From Sarcocystis neurona (taxonomy: Eukaryota > Apicomplexa > Conoidasida > Eucoccidiorida > Sarcocystidae), in the NCBI GenBank assembly GCA_000727475.1, contig KL647289.1, positions 8,477,791 through 8,541,790 on the forward strand: a stretch of 64,000 nucleotides of DNA. Reading direction: 5' to 3'. The notes beneath the pieces are model-generated. The model searched no databases. It saw only the letters and a list, made by a program, of their open reading frames with translations, and had not been told where the DNA came from. The position numbers and the translations under genes are program-made. Position 1 is the stretch's first letter. Every line of letters starts with the position of its first letter. Of this stretch, positions 13,601 through 26,000 are shown one piece after another.

Positions 13601-16291
13601 GCGCGTCCGCCTGCGGTTTGCAGCAGCAGCAGCAGCAACGACAGCAACAGCAGCACGGGCCGCAGCAGCAGCAGCGGCAGGAGGCAGAGCAGCAGCAGCA
13701 GCAGGGGCCACAGCAGCTGCAGCTCTCGCCCGCCTTACGACAGCGCGTGACTGGCGCACGTTCCCGCATCATTGGGCGAGCGTTTCACCGGAAGACGCCT
13801 CCCGTTGTTCTTGCCCTCTGTGCACGTGTAGCAGCGCAGTGCCTTTTTTCTGCTGCAAGTGCTGCTGCTGCAGCTGCTGCTGCCGACGCCGCGGTTTCTT
13901 TTGCTGCGGCGGCTGCGGATGCTTCTGTTGGAGCTGCGCCTCGGCGCCGGGGGTTCCTGCGGTCGGTGAAGTCAACGGAGCGTGTACCAGAGGCAGAATT
14001 CGCAGCTGCAGGAGTCGCGGGTCGCAGAGCAGCAAAAGCAGGAGAATTCACCGTTGTCGCGCAGTACTTCGGTGCAGCAGCAGCAGAGCTGCGGGGCGCC
14101 TTCCTGGAAGCAGAGAAGTGTGAAGGAAGAGGAGATGCATGCGTTTCGTTTTGCTTTTCTCTCGACTGGGGACTGCTGCTGCGTTGTCTTTCGCAGTGGA
14201 ATAGTCGCGCCCCCGCGGCACTTGCTCTCTTTCTTCTTGAAGAACAAATGAGCGGCACGCATCACAGCAGCAGTAGCTCACAGCAACTGCAGCGCTGCAG
14301 CAGTGCGCAGAAGCTGCCATGCGCTGCTGCTGGTTTCGCAGCTGCAGGACGGGGCGCGGGGCAGATGAAGAGCGGTGGCGCGTCCTCTGAAGCAGCAGAG
14401 GAAGAGGAGAAAGAACGACTGGTTTCCTTGCAGCAGCAGCAGCAGCGCGTGCCGGCAGCAGGCAGCGGTGAAAGCAGCCCCGGAGAGCAGCAGCTCTCGG
14501 GGTTGCAGCTGCTGCGGCGCGATCGGTCTTTTCTAGCAGCAGCAGGGCCTGCAGGCGCCGCCGCCGAAGAAGAAGAGGAACAAGAAGAGGAGCGAGAGGA
14601 AAAGAAGAGGCAACAGCAGGAGCAGCAGGCGCGGCAGCCGCAGACGCCTCCTCCGTCACAGCTGCTGCTGTCGGACACAGCAGCAAAGCCGCTGCGTCCG
14701 CTCAAGTGGGTAGAAGCTGCTGCTGCTGCTGCGGCTTCCGTGCCAACTGCCGCGGTCAGTCATTCACACTCCGCCCAGCTGCTTCGGCCGCACAGCAGCA
14801 GCAGCAGAAAAAGCAGCCACGATGACTCTGCGCGAGCTGCTGCTGCGGCTCTCATCCCTGCGCCGCTGCTTCCTGCTGCTGCTGCTGGTGCTAGTGCTCC
14901 TCCTCCTCCGTCCGAGCGGCTGCGGCAGCAGACGCGCAGCGTCGTCGCAGCATCAGCAGCAGCCGGAGACAGAAGAGGAGGAGGGGCAGGAAGCAGCAGC
15001 AGCAACTCAGGCAACAATGCTGCGCAACAGCAGAAGGAAGAAGGAAGTTTTGAAGCAGATGCGCAGAGCGACTCACGCAGCGATGCCGATCGAACACTCG
15101 AAGAAAAACTCGGAGGTACAGCACCATATACATTTCATACGTGTATTTATTGATATGTGGTACACATATGTTTGTTGTATATATATATATCTGTTATACA
15201 TATGTATTATAACTATATATGGTAAAATGTTGTACATACATTTTATATACGTTACACGCATCTATTACATATATATACGTTATACATGTATATGTTTTAT
15301 ATATATATATATATATATACTGCATACGTGTGTAATGTTTTACATATGTGTATATATATAGTGTGTATGTTGTATGCGTACATGCTGGATAGGGAAGTCT
15401 ATCAAAAGGGCATTGCAACTTGATGTTGCCGATGTGGTAAAGGGTGTGTCGCTGCGTCTCTGTGTGTGTGTTTGTGGCTTGGACGTCAGTTTGTTCGTTT
15501 TAGGTGAACCTGCTGTTTCTTTGTAGGCCGTACGTCCACACTTGCGTCATATCTCGTATGAACATACATATGTGTAGGGACGCGGACGTGAAGACAAGAA
15601 GTTTTTCTCATTTCTCTCCCGTAAGGAGGGTTGTGTACATGGATGGTCATCCAAGCGCAGGAGTTTTGCAGAGGAAACGCACAACACGTGCGTCACCATA
15701 TATTTATGATATATGTGCATGCGCATGCACGTCCGGACGTACTCGCGGTGCATGCGCCCTCGTGTGTGTATGTGTATAATATGTGTACGTTAGGCATTTT
15801 TCATTTTGCGCATACTGTGTTCGTAGACGTGCTCCTTCGCGTATATCTTTCGCCGACGTAAGCGAGAGGGGAGGGGGCGTGCGCGCTTGTCGCTGGCTTT
15901 TTGCCTCTGTTGCTGCTGGAGTTGCTTCTGCTGCTGCTGGCGCTGCTTCTGCTGCTGCTGCTGGAATTGCTTCTGCTGCCATTGCTGGTGCTGCTTCTGC
16001 TGCTGCTGGCGCTGCTTCGGCTGCTGCTGCTGGCGCAGCAGCTGCTGCTGCTGGCGCTGCTGCTGCTGCTGCTGGCGCTGCTTCTGCTGCTGCTGGCGTT
16101 GCTTCTGGTGCTGCTGCTGGTGCTGCTGCTGCTGTTGCTGCTGGTGCTGCTGCTGCTGTTGCTGCTGGTGCAGCAGCAGCTGCTGCTGGTAGTGCTGCCG
16201 CTGCTGTATGAGCTGCGCAGCATCTGTTTGCTTGAATCTTCCAACTCGACAACGCTACGCGTTTGTGCCAGCACTCCTACGAGTGTCATGA
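9964..16291 (+). CDS. Gene A: Ala/Gln/Ser-rich protein, five-exon model
   Basis: Proposed exons are 9964-10641, 10997-11030, 11224-11390, 13543-15115 and 16221-16291. Every join has GT/AG ends and keeps the codon phase, giving 841 codons including a TGA stop. The first exon mixes poly-Ala with a basic stretch (GYRSYRRRLKGF) and ends at a strong GAG|GTAAAG donor. The third encodes an ordered-looking segment with SLWRFNVPGWGLS. The fourth has poly-Gln, then a non-repetitive middle part (LRQRVTGARSRIIGRAFHR; later FTVVAQYFGAAAAELRGAF), then an acidic and basic tail. I do not recognise the family and propose no function. The ATG at 9964 may be internal to a longer gene, since an acceptor-like AG lies at 9957-9958. 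The 34-nt second exon and the last exon are the weakest parts. The last exon might instead splice on into gene B. Confidence 0.5.
11224..11390 (+). CDS. Gene A short non-repetitive exon
   Basis: This exon follows a pyrimidine-rich acceptor (CTCTTCATAG) and encodes a segment free of amino-acid runs. It begins VSLAAAKVAVRVAG and includes a Trp/Phe-rich WRFNVPGWG. The donor GTGTGT after 11390 is weak but in phase with the next exon. No family is recognised. Confidence 0.4.
11391..13542 (+). repeat. Intron with a three-copy ~155-bp tandem repeat and a CT-rich tract
   Basis: Three diverged copies of a unit carry the anchor AGAYCCTTCACA near 11821, 11973 and 12132, giving a spacing of about 152-159 bases. 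From about 12300 to 13000 the + strand is strongly pyrimidine-rich, and from 13000 to 13300 it is rich in CTG. I read all of this as intron before the acceptor at 13541-13542. Confidence 0.5.
13543..15115 (+). CDS. Gene A main exon: poly-Gln, ordered core, acidic tail
   Basis: A 1.57-kb open stretch begins after CCCGCAG and ends at a GGAG|GTACAG donor. It starts with Ser/Gln tracts, then gives an ordered segment of roughly 40 residues after LQLSPALRQ, followed by poly-Ala. A second ordered region covers about 14035-14250, with VAQYFGAAAAELRGAFLEAE and later LLLRCLSQWNS. The tail alternates Gln, Glu/Lys and Ser runs, ending in an acidic segment with DSRSDADRTLEEKLG. No family is recognised. 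Confidence 0.6.
15116..16220 (+). repeat. Intron: TA microsatellite then long CTG array
   Basis: The 15.12-15.40 kb part is TA/TG-rich. From 15.90 to 16.20 kb the + strand is an almost continuous CTG/TTG array lying directly before the acceptor at 16219-16220. The same arrangement recurs in other introns of this window. Confidence 0.5.
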
Positions 16292-16613
16292 GACAGAGGC
16301 AGAAGGAGGAAGAGACAGGCTTTGTGTGGAGGCGGGAAGTACGTACGACGAGTACAGCAGTTCCCGCGGGTGTGCGCAGTCGTGGGCATCCACTCCCAAC
16401 TCTGTGTCTCCGTCTCTCTGTCTGTGTGTCTCTCCCCCTCTGTGTGTGTGTGTGTCTCCGTCTCCGTACGTGTGTATCTGTCTCTGTGTCCGTGTGTACG
16501 TGTATGGGTCTGCAGCCGCCCTGTCCTCCCGTGCGTACTGCTGCTCTTTATCTTTTTCTACTACCGAGGCGCCTCCCTCTTACCAGCTCTCATGGGTCGC
16601 TGGATGAAACTTA

Positions 16614-16994
16614 CATGTCTGTGTCCCGCCTTGCGGAACACGCGTGTGGGCAGCGCTGCAGGCAAGAAGGGCAGCAGCTGGAGCAGGTGCTGTCGCTGCT
16701 GCTGAGAGAAAAGACACACACGCGCGGAGGCCCGCCCGCCGGCCCGCCCGCCGTTGACTTGTGTTTCGTTGTGGACGCTTCTCTTGCGCAGCGGGTTTAT
16801 CGGCAGCAGAACTTCTGCTCGAGATGCTGCGGCAAGAAGACGAGCAGCAGCAGCAGCGCAGCAGCGGCGAAGAGATGCAGTCCCTACTTGCCGGTTGCGC
16901 CTCCGTCTGCAGCAGGAAGCAAGCAGCTCTTCGCGAGGAAGCAGCCAAAGCCGTCGACGAGGCCCGTATGGAAGACTTCTCGACCATCTCTAAG
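16614..16994 (+). CDS. Possible first exons of gene B (charged helix)
   Basis: Two pieces are visible. From an ATG at 16614 a frame encodes MSVSRLAEHACGQRC and continues to LEQVLSLLLREK. From 16792, after TTGCGCAG, a second frame encodes an amphipathic helical segment starting GLSAAELLLEMLRQEDEQ and ending EARMEDFSTISK at a strong GTAAGA donor (exon end 16994). I could not find an in-phase donor joining the two pieces. I also could not join 16994 (phase 0) to 20767 (needs one base), so at least one exon is missing from this model. Confidence 0.4.
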
Positions 16995-19900
16995 GTAAGA
17001 CTGGACTTTCTCTTCTTCTTTTCCTTCTCCCTTCATCTTCACCTTCTTCCTTTTCCGCTTCTTCTTATTCTCCCTCCTCCGCGGAGCTGCCTTTCCTGCT
17101 GCGCGCGGCTCCGGTGGGGTGCTGCTGCTGCTGCTGCCTCGGTCTTCTCTGTCCTCTGCCTGGGCTTCTGGAGCGAAGAATCTTCCCTGAGCTGGTGTGT
17201 ATGTATTTTCGTGTCTCTCTCCTTGTAGGGTGTGTCCCGGGCTCTTGTACAGCCTTGTGTTTAACTGACTTTAAACTGCTGCTGGTGGAAGACACGCGCA
17301 CCCCACCGCATAGACGCGCACATGTTTGTGGGTGGGCGTCCCCCTCGGCCTCCCATCGGCGGCGCCGACGAAAAGAAGGCGCACATGAATCACACATGAG
17401 AGAGTTCTGCTGTTCTGCTTCGCAAGGAAGGATGACGCATGGATTGCTGTTGATCAGCTCAGACATCTCCTGCTTTTTCTCCCTACAAAACGGTTCACGT
17501 GTCTGTAAACCATTTCTATACATATACGTGTATTGTGGCAGGTGTATCTACGTGTCTACACATGTGCTTCTCTATGTGGATACGGGTGCATAAATGGAAG
17601 TATGCATGTACAGAGTTCCGCAGTTCTTCTTCGCAAGGAAAGATGACGCCTGAATTGCTGTTGTCCAGCCCAGTCGTTTCTTCTCTTCTTCCTCCCTACA
17701 AAACGGTCTACGCCCGTCGCCGCATGTTTGCTGCTTATCCTCTCCACAGAGACGCGTCACGATATTTGCTACTGGTAGACAAATACATAGAGATGGACGC
17801 GTGTATACATATATATATATATGTATATGTATGTGTATATGTACGTGTGCCTGCTGCTCTTAATAGGTGCAGTAGGGACGTCTGTAGGGGAATCTATAGA
17901 CAGAGAGAGAAAGAGTTGAAGATAACAGATACACATACATATATATATATGTGTATACCTACGTGTACTTGAATCTATGTATTTATACGTATACATGTAT
18001 GTGCATCTTGTGGTGGTATACTTGTAATGCATGCGCTTGTATGTGATTCTGTAGACAGGGAGAGAAAGAGGTGCAGATAACAGATACACACACACGTATA
18101 TATGTACTGAGATCTAAGTATATATATATATATATATTAGATATGTACACGTATATGTATATATATATATATGTGCATGCTGCTGTATAATTGCTATATA
18201 TACGTCTGTGTATGACTCTGTAGAGAGGGAGAGATGTAGCTGCAGATAATAGATACATATATATATATATATATAATTTGAACCTATACATAAAAGTATA
18301 AATATATATATATGCTTGCTGCTGTGAAACTCGAATATAGTCGTGTGTATTGGCATGTGTAGGGAGGGAAAGACGTAGATAAGAGATAGACGTACGCATA
18401 TGTATGTACTGGGGTCTAAGTGTATACACATATATATATGTATATATGCCATGCTGCTGTCACGTCTGTGTATGATTCTGTAGAGAGGTAGAGAAGTATC
18501 TGCAGCGGAGTTGATGGTTGAAGTCGCTTCGTAAAAGAGAATTTGCGGGTCACTTCCTTTTCTTCACATGGCAGTCTCTCTATCTGCTATTAATCCACAC
18601 ATACACACATATATATATATATATGTCTATCTTCCTGCAAATGTTTCTCTGTCTACAACCACGTATTGACAAGCGTCTGTTGTAGTTAAAGAGAAGCATC
18701 ACATATATATATGTGTCGATGTACGTATATATATGTGTATATGTGTACGCATTTCTTGCTCTCACACCGCTGTAGAGTCACGTTGGTGGCCGTGTTTACT
18801 GTAACTGCAGAAGCACGCACATATTTAGGTGTGTATACCTATGGATGTACGCTTGGGTGGGACATAAATATATATGTATTTATCTGTTTAATATAAATGT
18901 GTACCTGTGTATGCATCTATCTATATTCATTACATACTTGTCTATCTATACCTCTATATATATCTCTATATCTGTGTATATCGAGGTATATCTATCTCTG
19001 TCTATATCTATCTATTTATACCTATGTATATCAATCTGTATCTACATATCTATGTATATGTGTAGTGATCTATATCTATCTACTTATCTATATATATGTA
19101 TGTATCTGCATATATATATATCTGTCTATGTCTCTATATTCTATATATATATATATGTATATTTGTATCTGTCTGTATCTATCCATTTACATCTATTTTT
19201 CTATCTCATATATATACATATATATGTATGTAAATCTCTATGTCTCTCTCTCTATATATATATATGTACAGATATATACCAGTTTATGTCTCTCTATATT
19301 TATCTATCACTATCTGTATTTATCTGCCTAATTCTCTATTTCTCTACCTCTATCTACTGTCGCTGTCTGTATCTATCTATTTATATCTATACCTCTCTCT
19401 ATATATGTATGCGTCGCTACTCAAGGGTGCGTAGACCCGTGTTTTTTGTATACGAGTTACAGCAGCATAGAAGAGGGGGCTTCAATGCCCAAATTTTTTC
19501 TGCGCAGACACATCCAACGATCCGTCTCTTCTTTGTCGTAGTCGACTTGTACATATAAACGGATCACCAACAAAAATCTATCTTCGTCCATTTATATCTA
19601 AAGCTGTTTATCTCTATCTGTATTTATATATCTGTATCAATTTACCTATAAGCGTGTCTCACTACCTGTATCTGCCGTGTTCATATCTATATCTATGTAT
19701 ACCTGTCCGTACCTATATCTATCACTATATATCTATATATACGTATATATATACATATCTTATATATATATATGTATATACGTATAGATATTTACCAGTC
19801 GCGAGGCGGTTTCTTCTATGTTGATGAATACCCATCGCCGTAGGAGAGCGTTGCGAGGACGGGGGCGGAGACGGAGACACGCGTCTCCCAAGCGCAGCAC

Positions 19901-20766
19901 ATCTCTGTGTGTTGCTGCCGCCGCCCTCTCCTTCGCATGCAGGGCAATCAAATTTCTCTGCACAAGAGTCTTTGCCCATATATACATATATATGCATCTC
20001 TGTATACAATCTGATATATATATAGGAGCCATTTATATATGTGTCTACCCAATGTGATGTCTTATCTATACATATCTCTCTCTATATATAAAGACTTGAT
20101 ATCATATATATATGTCTGTGCATGGAGTCATCTATAGACATCTTATGTATAAAGACATACAAAGTCCTGACACGTATGTATGTGCATGTTTGTGTGTATA
20201 CAATGTGAGTTATTTATCTCCCTATACATATATAGACATATATACACACCAGATATATGCATATATGTATGTATATCTGTTTATACGACCTGGTATATAT
20301 TATATATATACCTGTATGTACAAAGACCTATATGTCTGTGTATACAGTGCGACGTATACATATGTATATAAAGACTTGTTATATGCATACACATATTTTA
20401 TGCCTGTATGTGCAGTCTGATATCTGTATATCTATCGATCCGCATATATATATATAAGGACCCCATATACATGCACATATACGTATGTATATCTGTACGT
20501 GTATTTGTATGCAGTGTGATGTATCTATAAATAGGTGTCTATCTATTCATATAAATATGTCCATATATATATATGTCTGTGTGTACAGTATCAAATATAT
20601 ACATATACATACGTGTATGTATGATAATTTACTGTGGAGTAGACGCGACAGCTTGTGCTAAGGCAGTGTTGCTGGAGGGGGAGGAGACGGCGCGTCGTTT
20701 TTGTTTTTGTAGTTTGAGTGCCCTTTGCTGCTTCTCCTCCGTCGTCTTCTCCACGTGCCCCTGCAG
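16995..20766 (+). repeat. Long intronic region of degenerate tandem repeats and TA/CTAT microsatellites
   Basis: A ~95-bp segment is duplicated (17402-17493 and 17612-17706, with a shared TTCGCAAGGAARGATGACGC core). From 17.77 to 18.50 kb, five diverged copies carry the anchor AGAYAGGGAGAGA near 17898, 18053, 18222, 18360 and 18482. From 18.85 to 19.80 kb the sequence is CTAT/CTGT tetranucleotide repeat, and to 20.63 kb it is TA/TG-rich. No exon is clear, although one more may be needed here for codon phase. Confidence 0.5.
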
Positions 20767-20870
20767 CAGGGGAATCCGAAGAGGACGTGGATGACTACTT
20801 CTACGTCTTCCGTTTTTCAAAGAAGTCCTCTTCATACCAAGAGCCTGCCACGCCCAAGAAACACATGCGC
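20767..20870 (+). CDS. Gene B exon: acidic/aromatic segment
   Basis: A pyrimidine tract and CCCCTGCAG precede it. It encodes an acidic and aromatic run (EEDVDDYFYVFRFSKK) followed by a Ser/Pro/Lys segment. The GTATAT donor after 20870 is in phase 0 with the next exon. Confidence 0.45.
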
Positions 20871-23064
20871 GTATATATTGGTGAATGTGTCCGGGGATGT
20901 ATAGCTCTCTGCATGTGCGACATACATACCTGCGTGTGTAGACCCCTATACCCAGTACTTGCGCGTGGGCGCATGCACATGTGTAAATTGACGTGTCTCC
21001 ACGTTTCCTGCGCGTGGAGTTTCTCTGCGGCCATCCTTTTGTTTTTATGGGGAAGCCAAAAGAGAGAAAATTAGGCAAATGTCTGTCTCTGTGGCACGCA
21101 CCAGGAGACAGCAGATCTCCGCCAGTTCACGAGACACACAGACACCTGCCGAAGGCGCCTCCCTCCTGCCTTCTCCCCGCCGGTGCTCCTCTCCTGCTGC
21201 TGCGGCTCTCCTGCTGCTGCGGCCCTCATGCTGCGGCCTCTCCTGCTGCGGCCTCTCCTGCTGCGGCCTCTTTCGTGCTGCGGCGGCCCTCCTGTCGCTG
21301 CTGCAGCACTCCTGTTGCTGCTGCTGCTGCTGCTCACGCATTTGTCTGTCGCTCTGTACCTCTCTGTGTGTACGTCTGGCTACCTAAATGAAGTACAGAC
21401 GTAGTTGTTGACACGTTCGAAGAGGCTCCTCCTAGCCGCTGCCGCTGCTCACCCCTGCTGCTGCTAATTGCTGCTGCTGCTAACCGCTGCTGCTGCTAAC
21501 CGCTGCTGCTGCTAACCGCTGCTGCTGCTAACCGCTGCTGCTGACTTCACCGGTGTACGACTGCTGGTGCTGATGGCTGCTGCGGGTGGTGGGCTGCTGC
21601 AACGTCCTCTGGTGCTGCTTTGTCTGCGCCGCTGTTGCCGCATGTCCTGCGCTGCTGCTGCTTCTCCTGCGTCGCTGCTGCCTGTGCTCCACTCGTGCTT
21701 CCCAGCTGCTGCTGCTGCTGCCTCCGCTGCTGTGCTGATGCTGGTATTCGCTGCATTGCTTCTGCTTCTCCTGCGCCGCTGCTTCTGCTGCACTGCTGCC
21801 TCGCTGCTGCTTCTGCGGCTGCTGCGTCGCTGCCGGTATAGGTGCTGGATCAGCTGAGCGGCAGCCTGGACGCTTTCCACGAGAGCCAGAGCCGGACGCA
21901 GACGCAGCAGCTGCAGCAGGAACACGAAGAGGCAGTCAGAAGAAAAAGGCAAAAGGAGAAAGAAGAAGAAGAGGCGCAGCAGCGCAGAAGAAAAAAGCAA
22001 CAGGAAGAAGAAGAGATGCAGCAGCGCCGGCGTCGTGCAGAGCGTGAGCTGCAGGAGCAGCAGCAGGAGCAGCTGAGAAAGCAGCAGCAGCTGCAGCGTC
22101 AGAGGGAAGAGGAGGAGAGAGAGAAGCAACAGCAGGCAGCTACAGCTGCTGCTGTTGCTGCTTCCAGCACCGCTGTCTCATCATCGCGACCTGCTACAGC
22201 GACTTCTGCCAAAAAGAAGAAGCGTGAGTCGCCCTATTCTCTCGTCTTTCTTTTCTCTTCTTCTCTTCTCAGGAGTCACCCACAAACTTTGGAACTTTAC
22301 AAACATTACGTTTAACTGCCTCTCCCTACTAACCATATATATATATATGTATGTATATGCATGTATGTATATATATATGTGTATGTGTATGCATACACCC
22401 CCTTTTGATATATTGTACAAGTAGATTCGTGTGATGTGCCTGGCCGTGTCTGTATGTATCTATACGTATGGATATATGTATGTGTGTATATATGTATGTG
22501 TATACGTGTGTGTATGTATATGTATGTATATACGCATGCGTTTTATATATGTATGTATGTACATGTACGTCTGTATATATGTAGGTATACACATGTATGT
22601 GTGTACGTGTATGTATCTGTTTGTACACTTATGTATCTATACGTATGTATGTATGTTTGTATGCATGTATACTGACGTGTGTACGTATATGGGTGTGTAG
22701 GTGTGTATACGTATGTGTATGTACGTATATGTATGTATATGTAGGTATACATATATATCGATGTATATCGATGTATGTACGTATATATGTATGTATGTAT
22801 ACTGGGTGCCGATATATTGAAAGTAGCTGTGTGTGTATGTGTGTGTCGCTATGTCTGTCAAGATATCAATGTGTATTTCTCTGCCGGAGCTGCATACGTA
22901 TATTTGTCTCTGCGTATCCACACGTATACACATATATACATGTATATATATATATATATATGTATATGTATCTGCGGACCCGTCTATCTGTCTATGAATA
23001 TATATATATATATATGTGTATCTGCCGACATATATATATATGTGTGTGTGTGTCTGTCTGTCTG

Positions 23065-23097
<33 letters not shown>

Positions 23098-26000
23098 TTG
23101 TATATGTGCGTTGCTGGATATATTTGTGTATGTGTGTAAATATATTTATATATATAATATTCGTATCCGTCTATCTATCTATCTATATATCTATCTATAT
23201 ATTACACATGTGGGCAGTGCAGATACATACAAACAGACATATGTTTATGATGAATTTTACGTGTACATGCGTTAGATATATGTATGCGTGTGTGTATGGG
23301 GCTGGGGAGCAGCAGAGACAGAGCAGCAGCAGCAGCAGCAGGAGATGAAAGAACGTGGAGACGAGGAAGACCGAGGGAAGGAAAGAGAAGGGGAAGCGCG
23401 TGAAGACAGCCGCAGCGGCGGCAGAGGGCTGAGCAGCAGAAAGAAGGAGAGCAGGCGGAAGGAGAAGAGCAGCAGCAACAAAGCGAAGGAGAAGACAGAA
23501 GGAAGCAGCACTGCAGCGCAGCAGCAGACGCAGCACCCGGTCCCCGTCGCCAGTAAAGACGAAGAAAAAGCAGCTGCAAGAGAGCTCGGAAGACGAGACC
23601 CCAGGAAGGGCGGGGGGGCGAGAGATCAAGCAGCAGCAGCAGAAGAAGCGGCGGCTTTTGCAGAGGCAGTGCTGGACTGGGACGTGGTGCAGCAGCAGCA
23701 GCAGCGACCGGTGGAAGAGCTGCCCATCTTTTTCCCGAGTCACGACGCGGGGGAAGGGAAGTCCCGGTACGAACAGCAGCAGCTGCTGGGCAGCGGAAGC
23801 AGCAGCGCAGCAGCAGCCGCAGGGAGCCGGCTGCTGCAGAAGCAGCAGCAGCAGGAGAGACAGCAGCTGGAGCCGCAGCAGAACCGTCCGCCGCAGAAGT
23901 CGTCTCAGCAGGAGGAGAAGAGAAGAAAGGGGCAGCAGGATGGGCAAAAGCAGACGCAGCAGCAGCAAGATCCTGCTGTACTTGGCGCATCCGCTGCTGC
24001 TGCTGCACAAGCAGCTGAACCACCCGGGCGCACACTCACCAGCGCAAGCGGCAGCAGCGATATCTTCGGCTGGAGAACCGCGCGTACGGCGACCCGCTGC
24101 TGCTGTTGCTCTTCCTGCTTCGGGGGTGTCCCTGTTAATCTAGCTGCTCCTATTATTTGGGCGCTCCTGCTGCTGTTGCTGCTGTTGCTGCTGCCTCTTC
24201 CTCCTCTTGTGCTGCTGCTGTGCTGCTGCTTCCGCTGCTTCTCTCGTTGCTGCAGGTGCGAAAGGCCTGTCGCCCCTGCCTCTCCTCCCCTTCCTGTTGC
24301 CGCTGCAGTGCTGCTGCTGTGATGGGTCGACCTGCCTCTGCTGGTGCTTCTTTGCAGCCATCGCTGCTGCGCCTCTTACTACTTTTGCTGCTGCTTACAG
24401 AAATCGGAACATGACTATTTCTGCGCTGCCCGTGCTCGACTGCCGCTGCTGCTGCTGTCAGGGCCGCGGTGCTGTTACTGCTACTGCTGGCGTGCTGCTG
24501 TCACTTCTAATGTTAGTATTCTTCTTCTTCAGCAAATAAATGATTATATGCATATATATATAAATATATATATATGTCCCTACATTCATCCCCATGCCCG
24601 TGCGGACGCCGTCTTTTGTGTGTACATATATATAAATATATACATATGTCACTACATTCATCTCCATGCCTGTGCGGACGCCGTCTTTTGTGTGTACATA
24701 TATATATATACACATATTCTCCTTCTTCCGCATATAAGTGAATATATATATATATATATCACTACGTTCATCTGCGTGCACACGCCAGTATACGTCTTTC
24801 TCTCTCATATATATATTATGTATGTGTGCTTGTCTCGGCGTGGGTGCCTTCTTCGGTATGTGCGCATATGTATATATATATACGTGTGGTTTTGTGTAGA
24901 TGTGTGTCTCTGCGTCATATTTTCCCTTCTGTTTCTGCCTAAATTCGTCAGCAGTGAGCAGCGTGCCTGTTCGTCTGTAGAGAACGGGGTTTCCTTGTCT
25001 ACGCTGCTGCTGCCGCTGCTGGTCCTGCCGCTGCTGGTCCTGCTGCTGCTGGTCCTGCTGCTGCCAATATGAAGCAGACGCATGAGAGGGGGAGGTTTTT
25101 TCTGAGCGACACGAGAGAGAAGAGAAATGGGGAAGGCCGCGTGGATGCTGTACCTGCGTTTTGTCCACGTAAGAAGGAATGCTGCTGGTTTTTGATGTCC
25201 ACTTTCACGATCATAGTTCTGGTGCTGCTGCTGTTCCTGCTGTGCCGTTGCATCAGCATTTACGTTTGAAGGACTAGAAATTGACGGAGGGAGCCCGGAC
25301 TTCCACGCCGCAGAGTTTGCTCCGCTGCCCTGGCCGGAGACAGCAGCGTCAGCAGCAGCAGAAGGAGCGGGAACCACAGCAGGCGATGGGCGAGCAGCAG
25401 CGGCAGCAGGAGCGTCAGCAGCAGGCGAAGCAGCGGAGGCGGGAAGGGCAGCAGCCGGCGTAGGCGGAAGAGCAGCACGAACAGCAGCAGGAGCAGGCGA
25501 CAAAGGGAGAAGAGAAGAACGCGCGGCAGCAGCAGAAGCGAGAGGAGCGTTTGAAGAGGCGAAGAGAAAAAACGAGGAAGATGTGGACACGGAAGACGCG
25601 TGGAGACCTGCTGCAGCGGGAGGACAGCGACGAGACACGCGCGGACAGCAGAAAGAGCAACAGGAGCGACAAGGTGGAAGGAAAAGAAGTGATAGACGTC
25701 CAGCTGCTGCTGCGGGTCTGCTGTTACTGCCCTGGAGTGAAGAAGAAGAAGAACAGGAAGAAGAAGAAGAGGCTGGGGCGTACTATTTGCAAAGAGGCAG
25801 CAGCAGCAGCCGCAGCAGCAGCAGAAGCCCGACTGCAGCAGCAGAAGCGGTCACCAGGAAGCACCAGGGGCAGAAGAAGCAGCCGCAAAGGGAACAGAGG
25901 GCCAGCAAGGATGCAGGGGGAAGGAAGCAGCTTTCTGCGGCTGCTCAGAAAGAAGAAAGCTCCGCGTCGTCTTCTCCTTCTCCTCCTGCAGCAGCAGTGG

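Noticed and set aside
13700..14260. Ordered part of gene A as a possible adaptin trunk
   Set aside because: No match to the conserved trunk helices of alpha-adaptin, such as those around the N-terminal solenoid; composition only loosely helical.
15800..16290. Three overlapping frames (Ala-, Leu- and Cys-rich on +; Ala- and Ser-rich on -)
   Set aside because: All six-frame openness is due to the CTG/CAG array. No frame has non-repeat content.
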